A program made the position numbers and the translations under genes. A DNA stretch of 64,000 bases. It comes from Gautieria morchelliformis. Lineage: Eukaryota; Basidiomycota; Agaricomycetes; Gomphales; Gomphaceae. Shown here in pieces: positions 53,823-63,774 of this stretch. Below the pieces are notes generated by a model. It was not told the DNA's origin and ran no database searches. It was given only the letters and a program-made list of their open reading frames with translations. The stretch spans positions 29,949 through 93,948 of the forward strand of contig WHVA01000450.1 in assembly GCA_015179125.1 (NCBI GenBank). The letters run 5' to 3'. Position 1 is the stretch's first letter; each line of letters starts with the position of its first letter.

Positions 53823-56618
53823 TCATACAGGTGTTCCCCAGTCATATCGACCGCGATCCCGCCGGTGGGTTGGCGTTTTTGGACAAGGTAAAGCCACGCC
53901 TTGCGGGATGGTGGCTGGGTTCCCCACTGCCTCGGAGTTCGAGGGTTCTGACAGCTCCGGGATGTCCTGTGGGTTAGAAGGCGTGCTAGGGACCAGCGGC
54001 CAGGGGAGGGCAGAACTCGGCGTATAAGTAACGGGCAGCGGGCCACCGAAAATCCCGCGGTTGTCCATAGGATCCACCGAGTCAAAGGCGTTCTCCATGT
54101 TGGAGGAAGGTCCCGCAACTGCAGCTCTGGGTGGGGTGCATGGAGCACCCTCGACAGGAGCTACTGCTCCGGTACTGGACGGTTCAGCCCGCGGCATTGC
54201 CAAGTCGTCGTCTTCCAGGTCGAGGTACCCATCGGTATCAGCCGTTCCCGCAAATGGCGTGGGAGCTTGGCCGCCAGCCGTGAAAAGTCCCGGGGGCGAT
54301 TTGGACCGATGCCGTGGCGTAGATGTACACTCCGGACCGTCGGGACCAGGGCCAACAAAAGACGATGGCCCTGCATCCTTCTCAGGGCCATGAAGACGAG
54401 GACGTTTCCTCAACGGTTTAGTGACCCGATGCCCTTCGTTCTCTTGCTCGGCGCCATCTTCGTTGACGCTCACGTCAGGGGTATCCAGAAGACCGCGAGT
54501 CCGTTTGCCGAGTGTAGGCTGCGACGGCGAGGGATCAGGAAGCTCAACTTTGGCCCTGGCAAAATCACGCCAGTTAGTAATGCCCGCTGGGTGGTAGTGG
54601 AAACAACCCACGGAGCAGCCACACCAGACCCCACACCGGCTTCCATGTTAGCATCCACTTTGGAGTCCTTAAAAAAGTCACTGCCGCTGTCGTCGAACGG
54701 ACCAGGTGGAAGTGTGCTACAAGTGAAAGAGGAACTGGCGACACCAGGGCTAAGAAAAGAAAACGGCGCAGCGTCCTCTTCATGGCCGAGATCCGCAGCG
54801 TCCTCTTCTTGGTCGAGATCCGCAGCGTCCTCTTCTTGGTCGAGATCCGCAGCGTCCTCTTCATCGCGATCAAGCCGAGGCCGCTTCCTCAACGGTTTAG
54901 TGACCCGATGCCCTTCGCTCTCTTGCTCGGCGCCATCTTCCATGACGCTGATGTCGGGGGTCTCCACCAGACTGCGTCTGCGCTTACCCAGCGCAGGCTG
55001 CGACGGCGAGGGATAACGAAGCTCAACTTTGGCCCTGGCAAAATCACGCCAGTTAGTAATGCCCGCTGGGTGGTAGTGGAAACAACCCACGGAGCAGCCA
55101 CGCCAGACCCCACACCAGCTTCCATGTTAGCATCCACTTTGGAGTCCTTAAAAAAGTCACTGCCGCTGTCGTCGAACGGAAAAGGGGGAAGCTTGCTAAA
55201 ACTAAACGAGGAACCGGCGGCACCAGGGCTAAGAGAAGAAAACGGCGCAGCGTCCTCTTCATGGTCGAGATCCACAGCATCTTGTTCTTGGTTGAGATCC
55301 GCAGCGTCCTCTTTAGTGTCCCGATGGTAAGCTGCCAGCGGAGCCCCTTCGTTCTCTTGCTCGGTGCCATCTTGGTTGACGCTGATGTCGGGGGTCTCCA
55401 CCAGACTGCGTCTGCGCTTACCCAGCGCAGGCTGCGACGGCGAGGGATCAGGAAGCTCAACTTTGGCCCTGGCAAAATCACGCCAGTTAGTAATGCCCGC
55501 CGGGTGGTAGGGGAAACAGCTCACGGAGCAGCCACGCCAGACCCCACAGCGGCTGCTGTGTCTTCATTCGTTTTCGCGTCCTGTCTATGGTCACTCGTGC
55601 CGTTGTCTTCGGGAGGATCACTAATCACCCTGGACATGGAAGGGTCACGGGCTGCCTCGCGATTACGCAGCGTCGTCTCCAGTTCAGTGACACGATCCTT
55701 CAAAGTGCCATTCTCCGCCGCCAGCTGTTTCACTTGAAACTCCAGGCCAGCCACTTGAGCCTCTGCGAATAGGACAATATCCGCCGCGGATTTCGCACGT
55801 TCGGCTTGGAGACGCTTTACCTCGTCCTGAAGCCCAGGAATTTGGGCTATGGCGACCTCCATCTCGGATATGCGGGCAGCCAAGGTTGCCTCCTCGAGCT
55901 GAACGATGCGTGACTCAAGTGCACCGTAGGACGGATGAGAAGGGGTGGCGGTGGGAAGCGGGAAGGGTTGCACATCGCGAGACCCGCCAGCAACACCATT
56001 GATCGGGGATATAGGGCGGGCTGAGATGAGTCGCGTGACTAGGTCAGATGCCATCGTTGTCGGGTAGAGGAGATCAATGATATTTTTACCTTTGTTGGTG
56101 TGCGCGGGGAAAGGATCTACCGATCCAGCGGCCACGTCTACCGATAAGAAACGCGTCAGCTTATGTTGAGGTAGAACTTGCCGTCATCGTACCTTCTTCT
56201 GCCTGTATGGGCTCTTCTTGCAGCATGACAGTGACCTTAGTCTGCCGTCCAGCGCCACGTGTGATTACCTTCGTCGCGTGTCTGGCCCCACTACCACCCG
56301 CCAGGACCGGTCGACCTTTGCCAACCCGCGCAGACCCTGCACGAAGGGGGCGAGGAACCTGCTTTCCACTGGGACTAGGATGAGAGGATGTCTCGTTCAA
56401 CGATAACACGATGATAAGCTTACTTGACGAGGTCACACAATGCATTTATCATCTCCACGGTCCTCTTGTTTGCCTTAATATGGTTCTCCTAGAAGGTATG
56501 TCACGGTTTAGAACGATGACCATGTTGGCCAAGACAAATCGACGTCTACCTTACACAGTCTCTGGATGTGAGTCCGCGACAGTGATTCCAAGTTTTTGCG
56601 GTCAGGGATTTTACCCAT
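53823..56618 (-). CDS. SAP-like, coiled-coil protein with a triplicated exon module (7 exons, 820 residues)
   Basis: Exons: 56618-56550, 56488-56424, 56374-56193, 56137-55525, 55468-55091, 55034-54612, 54555-53823; every phase agrees and the total is 821 codons including the stop. Exons 1-2 encode a SAP-like helix pair (LESLSRTHIQRLCKE, TVEMINALCDLV). Exon 3 adds a basic GRPVLAGGSGAR block. Exon 4 holds a coiled coil at about residues 177-266. Exons 5, 6 and 7 each begin AKVEL and carry SPSQPALGKRRR- and TPD(I/V)SV-type blocks; exon 6 has three EEDAADLDQ repeats, and KPLRKRPRL is a likely nuclear signal. The three introns before exons 5-7 are all 56 nt and nearly identical, each with TACTAAC. 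SAP domains bind DNA, so a nuclear role is inferred; no catalytic domain is seen. Confidence 0.82.
54612..55525 (-). repeat. tandem exon-intron module duplications
   Basis: The segment intron (56 nt) plus AKVEL exon is present three times (introns at 55524, 55090 and 54611). Exons 5 (378 nt) and 6 (423 nt) are whole multiples of three, so duplication left the frame intact. Confidence 0.9.
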
Positions 56619-56896
56619 CGTAGTAGTGGCTGGTGGGCCGTTGATGGTAATAGATGGTTGGAGGTTTCGAGTAGCCATGCGTTTCGATGTGTGTCTTGAC
56701 ACGGTGGAGCGTTGTGATGGTGGTGGTTAAAGCTAAGAGTAGAAACAAACGCGACCGGTCACGTGACTTCTTATAACCTCCAAACAATTGTTGAAACTCC
56801 GCTGACATCGGTTACCGTAAGACGAAATGATTGGCCCCTCATACAATTTTTTTTCCCGCGCGTATTGTCTCTCTTTTTCTCAAATTTCATCGTACA

Positions 56897-57259
56897 ACTA
56901 GGTGGTGTTGTCGGGACAAGGAAACAGGTTCGAACTCACATTCGCCGGGCTCACCTTCAGGCGTTGAAACCCTTCAAGTGCACCTGGTACGTCTCTCACT
57001 AGCCGTGAGCATTGGGGGCTTCATTCTGATCAACTTCTCACAGCGGAAAGTACTTCTGTGGGTAGGCCCGAAGGCATTCGTCATGTGACGACGAAGAACC
57101 AAGGCAAGATCTATGAGTGTGGTGGCTGGTAGGCACATTTCCCGTTCCGTTTATGTAGTTCGCGTATTCAAAAAAAAAAATTTCACTAGTCACCATCTGT
57201 ATGCCCGGAAAGATTACCGGGACAAGCATGGAAGGAGCTGCCTCACGAAAAGCAAGTAG
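56897..57259 (+). pseudogene. three-zinc-finger gene 4, 5'-truncated copy
   Basis: The end of the finger-1 exon (to 56986: GTRKQVRTHIRRAH), exon 4 (57044-57128) and exon 5 (57190-57259: HHLYARKDYRDKH, GRSC) match gene 2. Exon 4 is 85 nt instead of 84, which shifts the frame, and everything upstream of about 56885 is missing. Splice sites are preserved. The similarity to gene 2 continues about 230 bases past the stop codon. Confidence 0.8.
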
Positions 57260-58286
57260 AAGGAGTAAATGCATGTCAACGTCGTGCAGTCTCCAATGTG
57301 ATATAACGTTTGTGTTTTGAATTTGATGTATTTGTTGTATTACGACCTATTTTACAAGTGATTCCGAAGAAAACCGTTGTCTGGGCTCTCTGGATGAGTG
57401 AGTATGTGACGCACACCAGTGCATGAGCGTAATTCCCTTGCTCGTCAACTAGCACTGAGAACAGAGAATCGTGGGAATATATATGTAAATGTTGAGCTCA
57501 CCACCTATCAACACTGTAGTTTATAGATGTGCATCACAGCGGCAGGTCATAGGTACCTCGACTCAGATCTTAAATCGTGCCTCAATGCTTCATGATCCCA
57601 GCACTTGCTGGCCCGACTGAGTCGTGACTTTCACTTTAACTTGGACCAATTTTTTTCACTGTTGCTCCACACTTGCTCAATGTGCTAGGACGGCTGTTTA
57701 GTTCAACTTTCGACCCTCAATGCGTGCAGCGCCCTCCCAGGCCTCCTTCCACATCAGAGTCGCGGATATTAAGAAGGCGAGACAGTGACGGCCAACCTCG
57801 AATTCGAAACCCCAATGACCACCTCACCATGCACATGACTATGTCTGATTCGTGAAATATTATATTAAACCTATGCATTTGGATTAGCCCTTGAGCTACA
57901 TACAGTGCCAAGATGGCCTTGGAAACAGAGTGGTCCCATGATTTGAGAAGTGGGCAGCCTTGCGTTCGTAGAGACCGGGTAGGTATTTGCCGTGAGTGCC
58001 ACAATGGCTGCCCAGCGGATGGGAGACAAAAAAATGAAAATTTCGAGACAAATATCCAGAAGCAGGGCTATAGAGCTTGACCAATTCACATCCTACACAG
58101 CATTCGCGACCAAAAGCCTAATAGCGAGAGGAGTCACTCGAAGCACACCCATTCAATCCAACAAAAGAACGCAAAACGCATCATATACCAGTTACCATGT
58201 CATTTGGCACTCGGTTGTAGATCTAGCATGTAGGCAACTGTCCACGCGAACACCATGAGTAAATCAGATGACGGGACTGCTAGGAT
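57260..58286. other. intergenic
   Basis: The first part duplicates the 3' flank of zinc-finger gene 2. From 57700 to 58286 the minus strand has protein-like pieces (LLKSWDHSVSKAILALY; LLMVFAWTVAYMLD) interrupted by stops; I cannot assign them. The young copia element inserted at 58287-58291. Confidence 0.4.
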
Positions 58287-58291
58287 AGTTA

Positions 58292-58608
58292 TGTTGGAGT
58301 CAGGGTCGGTAAGCGGAGAACGCAGGGCCAAGTAGGTTAGGGGGAAGGATTTATCATCGTATAGTAAAATAGTATTACTGGCCTCGGTCAAGTATGACCG
58401 AGGCCCTATATCTACTCGCTCCACAATCGCTAACCCCTCAGTGAACTGGCCGTTCACTGAGGTACGTGCCCCCATCCGATTATGTATCCTAATGGTATAC
58501 TTACTGTCATGTAGGCTTCATACTATTAGGTAGAGTACTTATATACACTTAGTGAACTGGCCGTTCACTGAGGCTTCATACTATTAGATACTGCGCATAA
58601 CCGCTACA
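58292..58608 (+). repeat. 5' LTR of the copia element at 58292-63185
   Basis: TGTTGGAGTC... to ...CCGCTACA, with hairpins GGCCTCGGTC/GACCGAGGCC and CCTCAGTGAAC/GTTCACTGAGG, and a TTCATACTATTA direct repeat. Confidence 0.98.
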
Positions 58609-58612
58609 GGTT

Positions 58613-61600
58613 ATGGGCCCCGCAGAGCCCACAACGTCTACCCCCACCTCCAAGTCGTTCGTCGTCCCGAAGCTGGCCAGGGACAGCACGAACTGGGTCA
58701 CCTGGAAAAGCCAGACGTTAGCTACGCTGGCGGCGACCCGTGGTGCCAAGCGCCACCTAGAAGGGACTGCTCGGATCCCTCGCACGCTCCCGACGTACCC
58801 TAACGGCTACACGCTCACAGACAAGGAGGAAGAGGACCTAGAGGATCTCGAGAAACGCTGGGATGACTACAATCAGCGCGAGGCAGCGATAATGGCACAA
58901 ATATTTACCACTGTCCCCGATAGCGTCCTCATCGAAGTCCGCAACCTAGCGACAGCAAAGGAGGTCTGGGAGGCCGTATGTGCAAAGCACGAGACAAGGG
59001 CACTCACGGTCAAGGTTGACATGCGACGACGCATGTACGAGCTGAAATGCGAGGACGAATCGAACGTCCGCACGCACCTGGAATCCCTCATGAGAATGCA
59101 GGAGCAACTCGCAGGGATGAACGCGGGACTCACCGATGACGACCTTGTCACCGTCATCCTCGGCTCGCTCCTGAAGTCGTATCGGCCGCTCATCAATGCG
59201 ATAACGATGTCGGCGACTCACGCAAAGGCAAGACTTGAACCGGACCAGGTAGTCAGCACTCTAATCGACGAGTTTGAGCGATTAGCAATCGAAGAACGAC
59301 AATTGAAGGCAAGTGAGAACGCACTCGCGGTGGTCAAGAGTCGTGGAAAGCACCAGCCACGCAGCAGTGGTTCCAATACCACGCGGACAGATGTGGAATG
59401 TTGGAAGTGCGGCAAAAAGGGGCACCTCAAAGCAGACTGTCGTTCTAAAGGCAAGAAAAAAGAAAAAAAGGATGAGGACAAGAAAGGAGGCGACTCGGCG
59501 AACGCAGCAGTAGAAGGCGAGGATTTCGCTTTTACCGCGACGCTCGCTGGGACCGCGCTTGCGCGGGGAACGAGTCGGTCAACGGGGCGAGAAGTCGACG
59601 TGTACGACTCGGGCGCATCAGGCCACATGTCGCCGAGTAGGCATCGCTTCACCACTTTCCGTGAGATCGCGCCGCGGACGGTCACTGCCGCGGACAAGAC
59701 AGTCTTCAAGGCTACCGGGATAGGTAGCATGAAGATCGGAATACCTAACGGTAGAACGACAACGTACGTTACCTTGAAGGACGTACTGTACTGTCCCGAT
59801 CTCGCGTTTACACTCATCTCCCTAACGCGATGCGACGCGGCTGGCTACACGGTTCTACTCAAGAATCAGAAATGTTTAATTCGAGACAAGAAAGGAACGT
59901 TACTTGGTCAAATCCCGCTCTCGAATGGCCTGTATAAAGTAGAACATCAGTCTACTGCAGCAGCAGCGAGTACTACACGAAAAGTACTCACATTGGACGA
60001 GTTACACCGCCGGATGGGACACATATCGCCCCAGGCCGCTCGCAAGCTCATCCGAGACCGAATCGTCACTGGACTAGATCTCGACATGGCGAGTCAGCCA
60101 GGCTTTTGCATGGAGTGTGCACAAGCCAAACCTACCCGAAAATCCGTGCCACAGAAACGGGAGGGGCCGCGAGCCACCAAATTCGGCGAAAAAGTGCACT
60201 CGGACGTCTGGGGGCCTGCAAACCCCCAGAGCTACGACGGAAAGGACTATTTCGTCAGTTTCACCGACGACTATAACCGGTGGACTTACCTGGTACCAAT
60301 GGCTAGGAAAAGCGACGCGTTCAACTGCTATAAGCAGTACGAGGCGTGGGTCGAGACGCAATATAACGCAAAAATAAAACGCTTACAGACTGACCGCGGG
60401 GGAGAATACCTCTCCGACGCCTTCACGGCCCACCTAAAGTCAAAGGGGACGACCCGGAGCCTCACGGTGCACGATACCCCTGAAGAAAACGGCGTGTCAG
60501 AACGTTTGAACAGGACGCTGCTAGAACACGCACGTGCAATGCTCCTGGCAGCTGGATTACCGAAGTTTTTGTGGACTGAAGCGGTACAGCACGCGGTCTG
60601 GCTGAAAAACCGGACTTCAACGCGTGCACTCAACGGCAGGACGCCGTATGAGATTGTGCACGGCGTGAAGCCGGATCTCACGGACCTACCAGAATGGGGA
60701 ACTAGAGTCTATGTTCTAAAAGAAAGCAGCAGTAAGCTAGACTCGAAGGCGGATGAAGGAAAATGGGTGGGGTATAGCGATGAGAGCAAAGGGCACAGGG
60801 TCTACTGGCCCGGGAAACGCCGCGTCACAGTCGAAAGGAACGTCACGTTTGACGCCTTTGTCCATGTGACCCCCAACGACGGTCTGACTGAGGGGGAGTC
60901 GTCCGCTCCAGACACTCAGGACGTTGTCGGCGGCGTTCCCGCTCCTCGCACACCCCACCAGCACCAGCCACTACAACCCCCGGACCCGGAAGCAGGCCCC
61001 GCAGACACCGGGCGAATCGACCCCCTCGAGGAATTCGAGGCCGCGGATCTCCCGGCAGACCCGCCCCAAGGAAGGGGCCACCGCACGCGGAAACCGTCCG
61101 CGTACGTGCGGGGGATCGCGGACGGCGTGGGCAGCAGCACAGGTCGTCCACATGCACCCGCGTACCCCCGAGGTCTGCCGATGCCCACAAACGACTCAGC
61201 CCTAGTCGCGCTGACAGGGGGCGGAAGGGAGATCGCCAGAGCTGAGGGGGAGCCTCGTCACCCTGCTAGGCACACGACCGCTGCCACAGCGCACAGCCCA
61301 GGGCCCGACCCGACTAACCTCGATGACGCCTGTTCCCGCGCTGACTGGCCGCAGTGGGATGCGTCGATCAGGCGGGAGTTGGACCAACACGCGGCGCTGC
61401 GCACCTGGGACCTCGTCGAAGCCCCGGATGGCGCGAACATCGTGGGGAGCAGGCTCGTGTTTCATTACAAGCATGACGCGGAGGGAAAGGTTGTAGATCG
61501 AAAAACGAGGCTCGTCACGCAAGGATTCTCACAGACACATGGAATTGACTACAATGAGACCTTCTCCCCCACAGCAAAGCTCTCTGCTATCCGAATAATC

Positions 61601-62863
61601 GCAGCCATTGCAGTCCGGAACGACTGGGAACTCGAACAAACGGATATAGATGGCGCGTACTTGAACGCACCAATCACGGAGACCATATACATGCGACAGG
61701 CCAGGGGATATGAAGCCCCTGGAAATGAGCACAAGGTCTGCCGGCTCAACCGTGCGATATACGGGCTGAAGCAATCCGGTAGGGAATGGTACGACACGCT
61801 GCGCAGGTTCATGAACCAATTTGGGTTCACGCGCTGCGAGACGGAACACGCAGTCTTTCACAGGTATGCCGGACAGGACGCGCTTATCGTTGCGGTCGAC
61901 GTAGACGACCTGACCATGGCCGGAAGCTCGAAGAGCGCGATCCTTGAATTCAAGAATGAGCTACGTACGGTCCTCAAAATCAAGGACTTGGGCGACCTGC
62001 ATTGGCTATTGGGTATAGAGGTGAAACGGGTGCGCGAGACGCGCACAATATCGTTCTCACAACGCGCTTACATCGAGAGAATTCTCGAAAGATTTGGTCT
62101 GCAAGATGCGAATGCCCTGAGCACGCCGCTCGACCCGCATCACAGGCTATCCCTATCCCAATCGCCCACCACTCCTTGCGAACGCCAAGAAATGCACGCC
62201 GTACCGTACAGGGAAGCTATCGGCTCACTCATGTACGCGGCTCTGGGCACACGCCCTGACATTGCGTTCGCGGTGTCCTTCTTAGCTCAGTTCATGCAAG
62301 ACCCCGGGAGGCCGCATTGGGAGGCGGTCAAACGCGTGTTTCGATACTTGAAGGGCACGAAGGACGTGGCCCTAACTATCGGCGGATCTCACAGGGGACT
62401 GGAAGCATTTTCTGACGCTGACTGGGCATCACAAGAACACCGACACTCGATTTCGGGGTACGTATTCACGATCGACGGAGGCGCTGTGTCTTGGAGTTCC
62501 AAGAAGCAGCCGATCGTCGCGTTGTCAACAACGGAGGCGGAATACGTTGCAGCGACTCATGCCGCGAAGGAGGCTTTGTGGATACGCGCCTTCCTGGCAG
62601 AGATCGCCCGACCACTCAGCCAGCCCATCACCATCCACCTCGACAATCTCTCCGCGATATCTATCACAAAGAACGACGAGTATCACCCGAGGACCAAGCA
62701 TATCGATATACGGTATCATTTCATACGCCACGCGGTACAAAGACAGCTACTGTACATCGACTACGTACCGACAGATGATATGGCAGCCGACATATTCACT
62801 AAAGCCCTCCCCCGACACAAGGTTTTACACCTGACCGCCCTACTTGGTCTACGTTCGGCTTAA
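58613..62863 (+). CDS. copia gag-pol polyprotein, 1416 residues
   Basis: Uninterrupted frame starting at an ATG inside the primer-binding site. Approximate residue positions: UBN2-type gag 1-230, CCHC knuckle 262-275, protease near 330, GAG-pre-integrase near 460-510, integrase core 525-690, proline-rich linker to about 910, reverse transcriptase about 925-1170, RNase H from about 1265. It aligns along its whole length with the element at 8117-12979, the linker being the most variable part. It ends seven bases before the 3' LTR. Confidence 0.96.
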   Translation: MGPAEPTTSTPTSKSFVVPKLARDSTNWVTWKSQTLATLAATRGAKRHLEGTARIPRTLPTYPNGYTLTDKEEEDLEDLEKRWDDYNQREAAIMAQIFTTVPDSVLIEVRNLATAKEVWEAVCAKHETRALTVKVDMRRRMYELKCEDESNVRTHLESLMRMQEQLAGMNAGLTDDDLVTVILGSLLKSYRPLINAITMSATHAKARLEPDQVVSTLIDEFERLAIEERQLKASENALAVVKSRGKHQPRSSGSNTTRTDVECWKCGKKGHLKADCRSKGKKKEKKDEDKKGGDSANAAVEGEDFAFTATLAGTALARGTSRSTGREVDVYDSGASGHMSPSRHRFTTFREIAPRTVTAADKTVFKATGIGSMKIGIPNGRTTTYVTLKDVLYCPDLAFTLISLTRCDAAGYTVLLKNQKCLIRDKKGTLLGQIPLSNGLYKVEHQSTAAAASTTRKVLTLDELHRRMGHISPQAARKLIRDRIVTGLDLDMASQPGFCMECAQAKPTRKSVPQKREGPRATKFGEKVHSDVWGPANPQSYDGKDYFVSFTDDYNRWTYLVPMARKSDAFNCYKQYEAWVETQYNAKIKRLQTDRGGEYLSDAFTAHLKSKGTTRSLTVHDTPEENGVSERLNRTLLEHARAMLLAAGLPKFLWTEAVQHAVWLKNRTSTRALNGRTPYEIVHGVKPDLTDLPEWGTRVYVLKESSSKLDSKADEGKWVGYSDESKGHRVYWPGKRRVTVERNVTFDAFVHVTPNDGLTEGESSAPDTQDVVGGVPAPRTPHQHQPLQPPDPEAGPADTGRIDPLEEFEAADLPADPPQGRGHRTRKPSAYVRGIADGVGSSTGRPHAPAYPRGLPMPTNDSALVALTGGGREIARAEGEPRHPARHTTAATAHSPGPDPTNLDDACSRADWPQWDASIRRELDQHAALRTWDLVEAPDGANIVGSRLVFHYKHDAEGKVVDRKTRLVTQGFSQTHGIDYNETFSPTAKLSAIRIIAAIAVRNDWELEQTDIDGAYLNAPITETIYMRQARGYEAPGNEHKVCRLNRAIYGLKQSGREWYDTLRRFMNQFGFTRCETEHAVFHRYAGQDALIVAVDVDDLTMAGSSKSAILEFKNELRTVLKIKDLGDLHWLLGIEVKRVRETRTISFSQRAYIERILERFGLQDANALSTPLDPHHRLSLSQSPTTPCERQEMHAVPYREAIGSLMYAALGTRPDIAFAVSFLAQFMQDPGRPHWEAVKRVFRYLKGTKDVALTIGGSHRGLEAFSDADWASQEHRHSISGYVFTIDGGAVSWSSKKQPIVALSTTEAEYVAATHAAKEALWIRAFLAEIARPLSQPITIHLDNLSAISITKNDEYHPRTKHIDIRYHFIRHAVQRQLLYIDYVPTDDMAADIFTKALPRHKVLHLTALLGLRSA

Positions 62864-62869
62864 GGGGAG

Positions 62870-63185
62870 TGTTGGAGTCAGGGTCGGTAAGCGGAGAACG
62901 CAGGGCCAAGTAGGTTAGGGGAAGGATTTATCATCGTATAGTAAAATAGTATTACTGGCCTCGGTCAAGTATGACCGAGGCCCTATATCTACTCGCTCCA
63001 CAATCGCTAACCCCTCAGTGAACTGGCCGTTCACTGAGGTACGTGCCCCCATCCGATTATGTATCCTAATGGTATACTTACTGTCATGTAGGCTTCATAC
63101 TATTAGGTAGAGTACTTATATACACTTAGTGAACTGGCCGTTCACTGAGGCTTCATACTATTAGATACTGCGCATAACCGCTACA
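62870..63185 (+). repeat. 3' LTR of the copia element at 58292-63185
   Basis: 316 bp, identical to the 5' LTR except for one G fewer in a G run. Confidence 0.98.
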
Positions 63186-63190
63186 AGTTA

Positions 63191-63774
63191 GACATATGAA
63201 AAGTGAAAGCTAAGGCGGCTTACGATATCTCCTTTAAAAGCTTTTTTCTTTTTGGGGTGACTTTAATCGACGTATGGCTTTTAACGCCCTTGATACGATG
63301 GTATGCATTTAGATTCTTATGCAGCGTAATATGGAAGGCCGCAGATCCGCCCCTTGGCTGGGTAGGTTGATGACGTCAAGAATGGCAGAGGAAAGAGAGT
63401 GGAGAATGGATTATTTACCGTTCCACAATAGCTGTCACGACTCAGCAGGGTCTATCGAGCTGCAAAATCGCTCAACGAGCCTGTGGAAATAATTTATATA
63501 GCCATGGTTGGGAGGCCTAGGCGCCACTGTGCTTCGATTTCCTGGCCCTCCTCGCGCAAGAAATCCTTACCTTAACCGAATCACCCGGGGCACCAGTGTT
63601 TCCTGACCGCCGGTGTTATTGTAGCACGCACCGAGGAAACGGCTTTGGGTGCTCCAAGCTAGCCATAACATGGCCATCTTCCCGTATTTATTTGTCAGGT
63701 AGTCTGCGAATGTATCCTACAGCTCAATCCTCCGTCTCTCTACCTCCCAGTTGTCTATTACAAGAACACATAGT
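63191..63774. other. upstream region of zinc-finger gene 5
   Basis: No gene. A TTTATATA box at 63492-63499 is rather far from the start codon. GGAAACGGCTTTGG near 63636 faintly resembles the motif found before genes 1 and 2. Confidence 0.35.

Larger units (their letters stand above)
58292..63185 (+). mobile_element. Ty1/copia retrotransposon, looks whole, very young
   Basis: LTRs 58292-58608 (317 bp) and 62870-63185 (316 bp) differ only by one base in the length of a G run. The target duplication AGTTA lies at 58287-58291 and 63186-63190. The primer-binding site GGTTATGGGCCC is at 58609-58620 and the purine tract AAGGGGAG at 62862-62869. A single gag-pol frame of 1416 codons fills the interior. 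The near identity of the LTRs means that insertion was very recent, and the family may still be active in this species. Confidence 0.98.

Noticed and set aside
58200-58286. Minus-strand gene cut by the young copia element
   Set aside because: A hydrophobic peptide-like piece is visible but is surrounded by stops, and no exon structure could be built.
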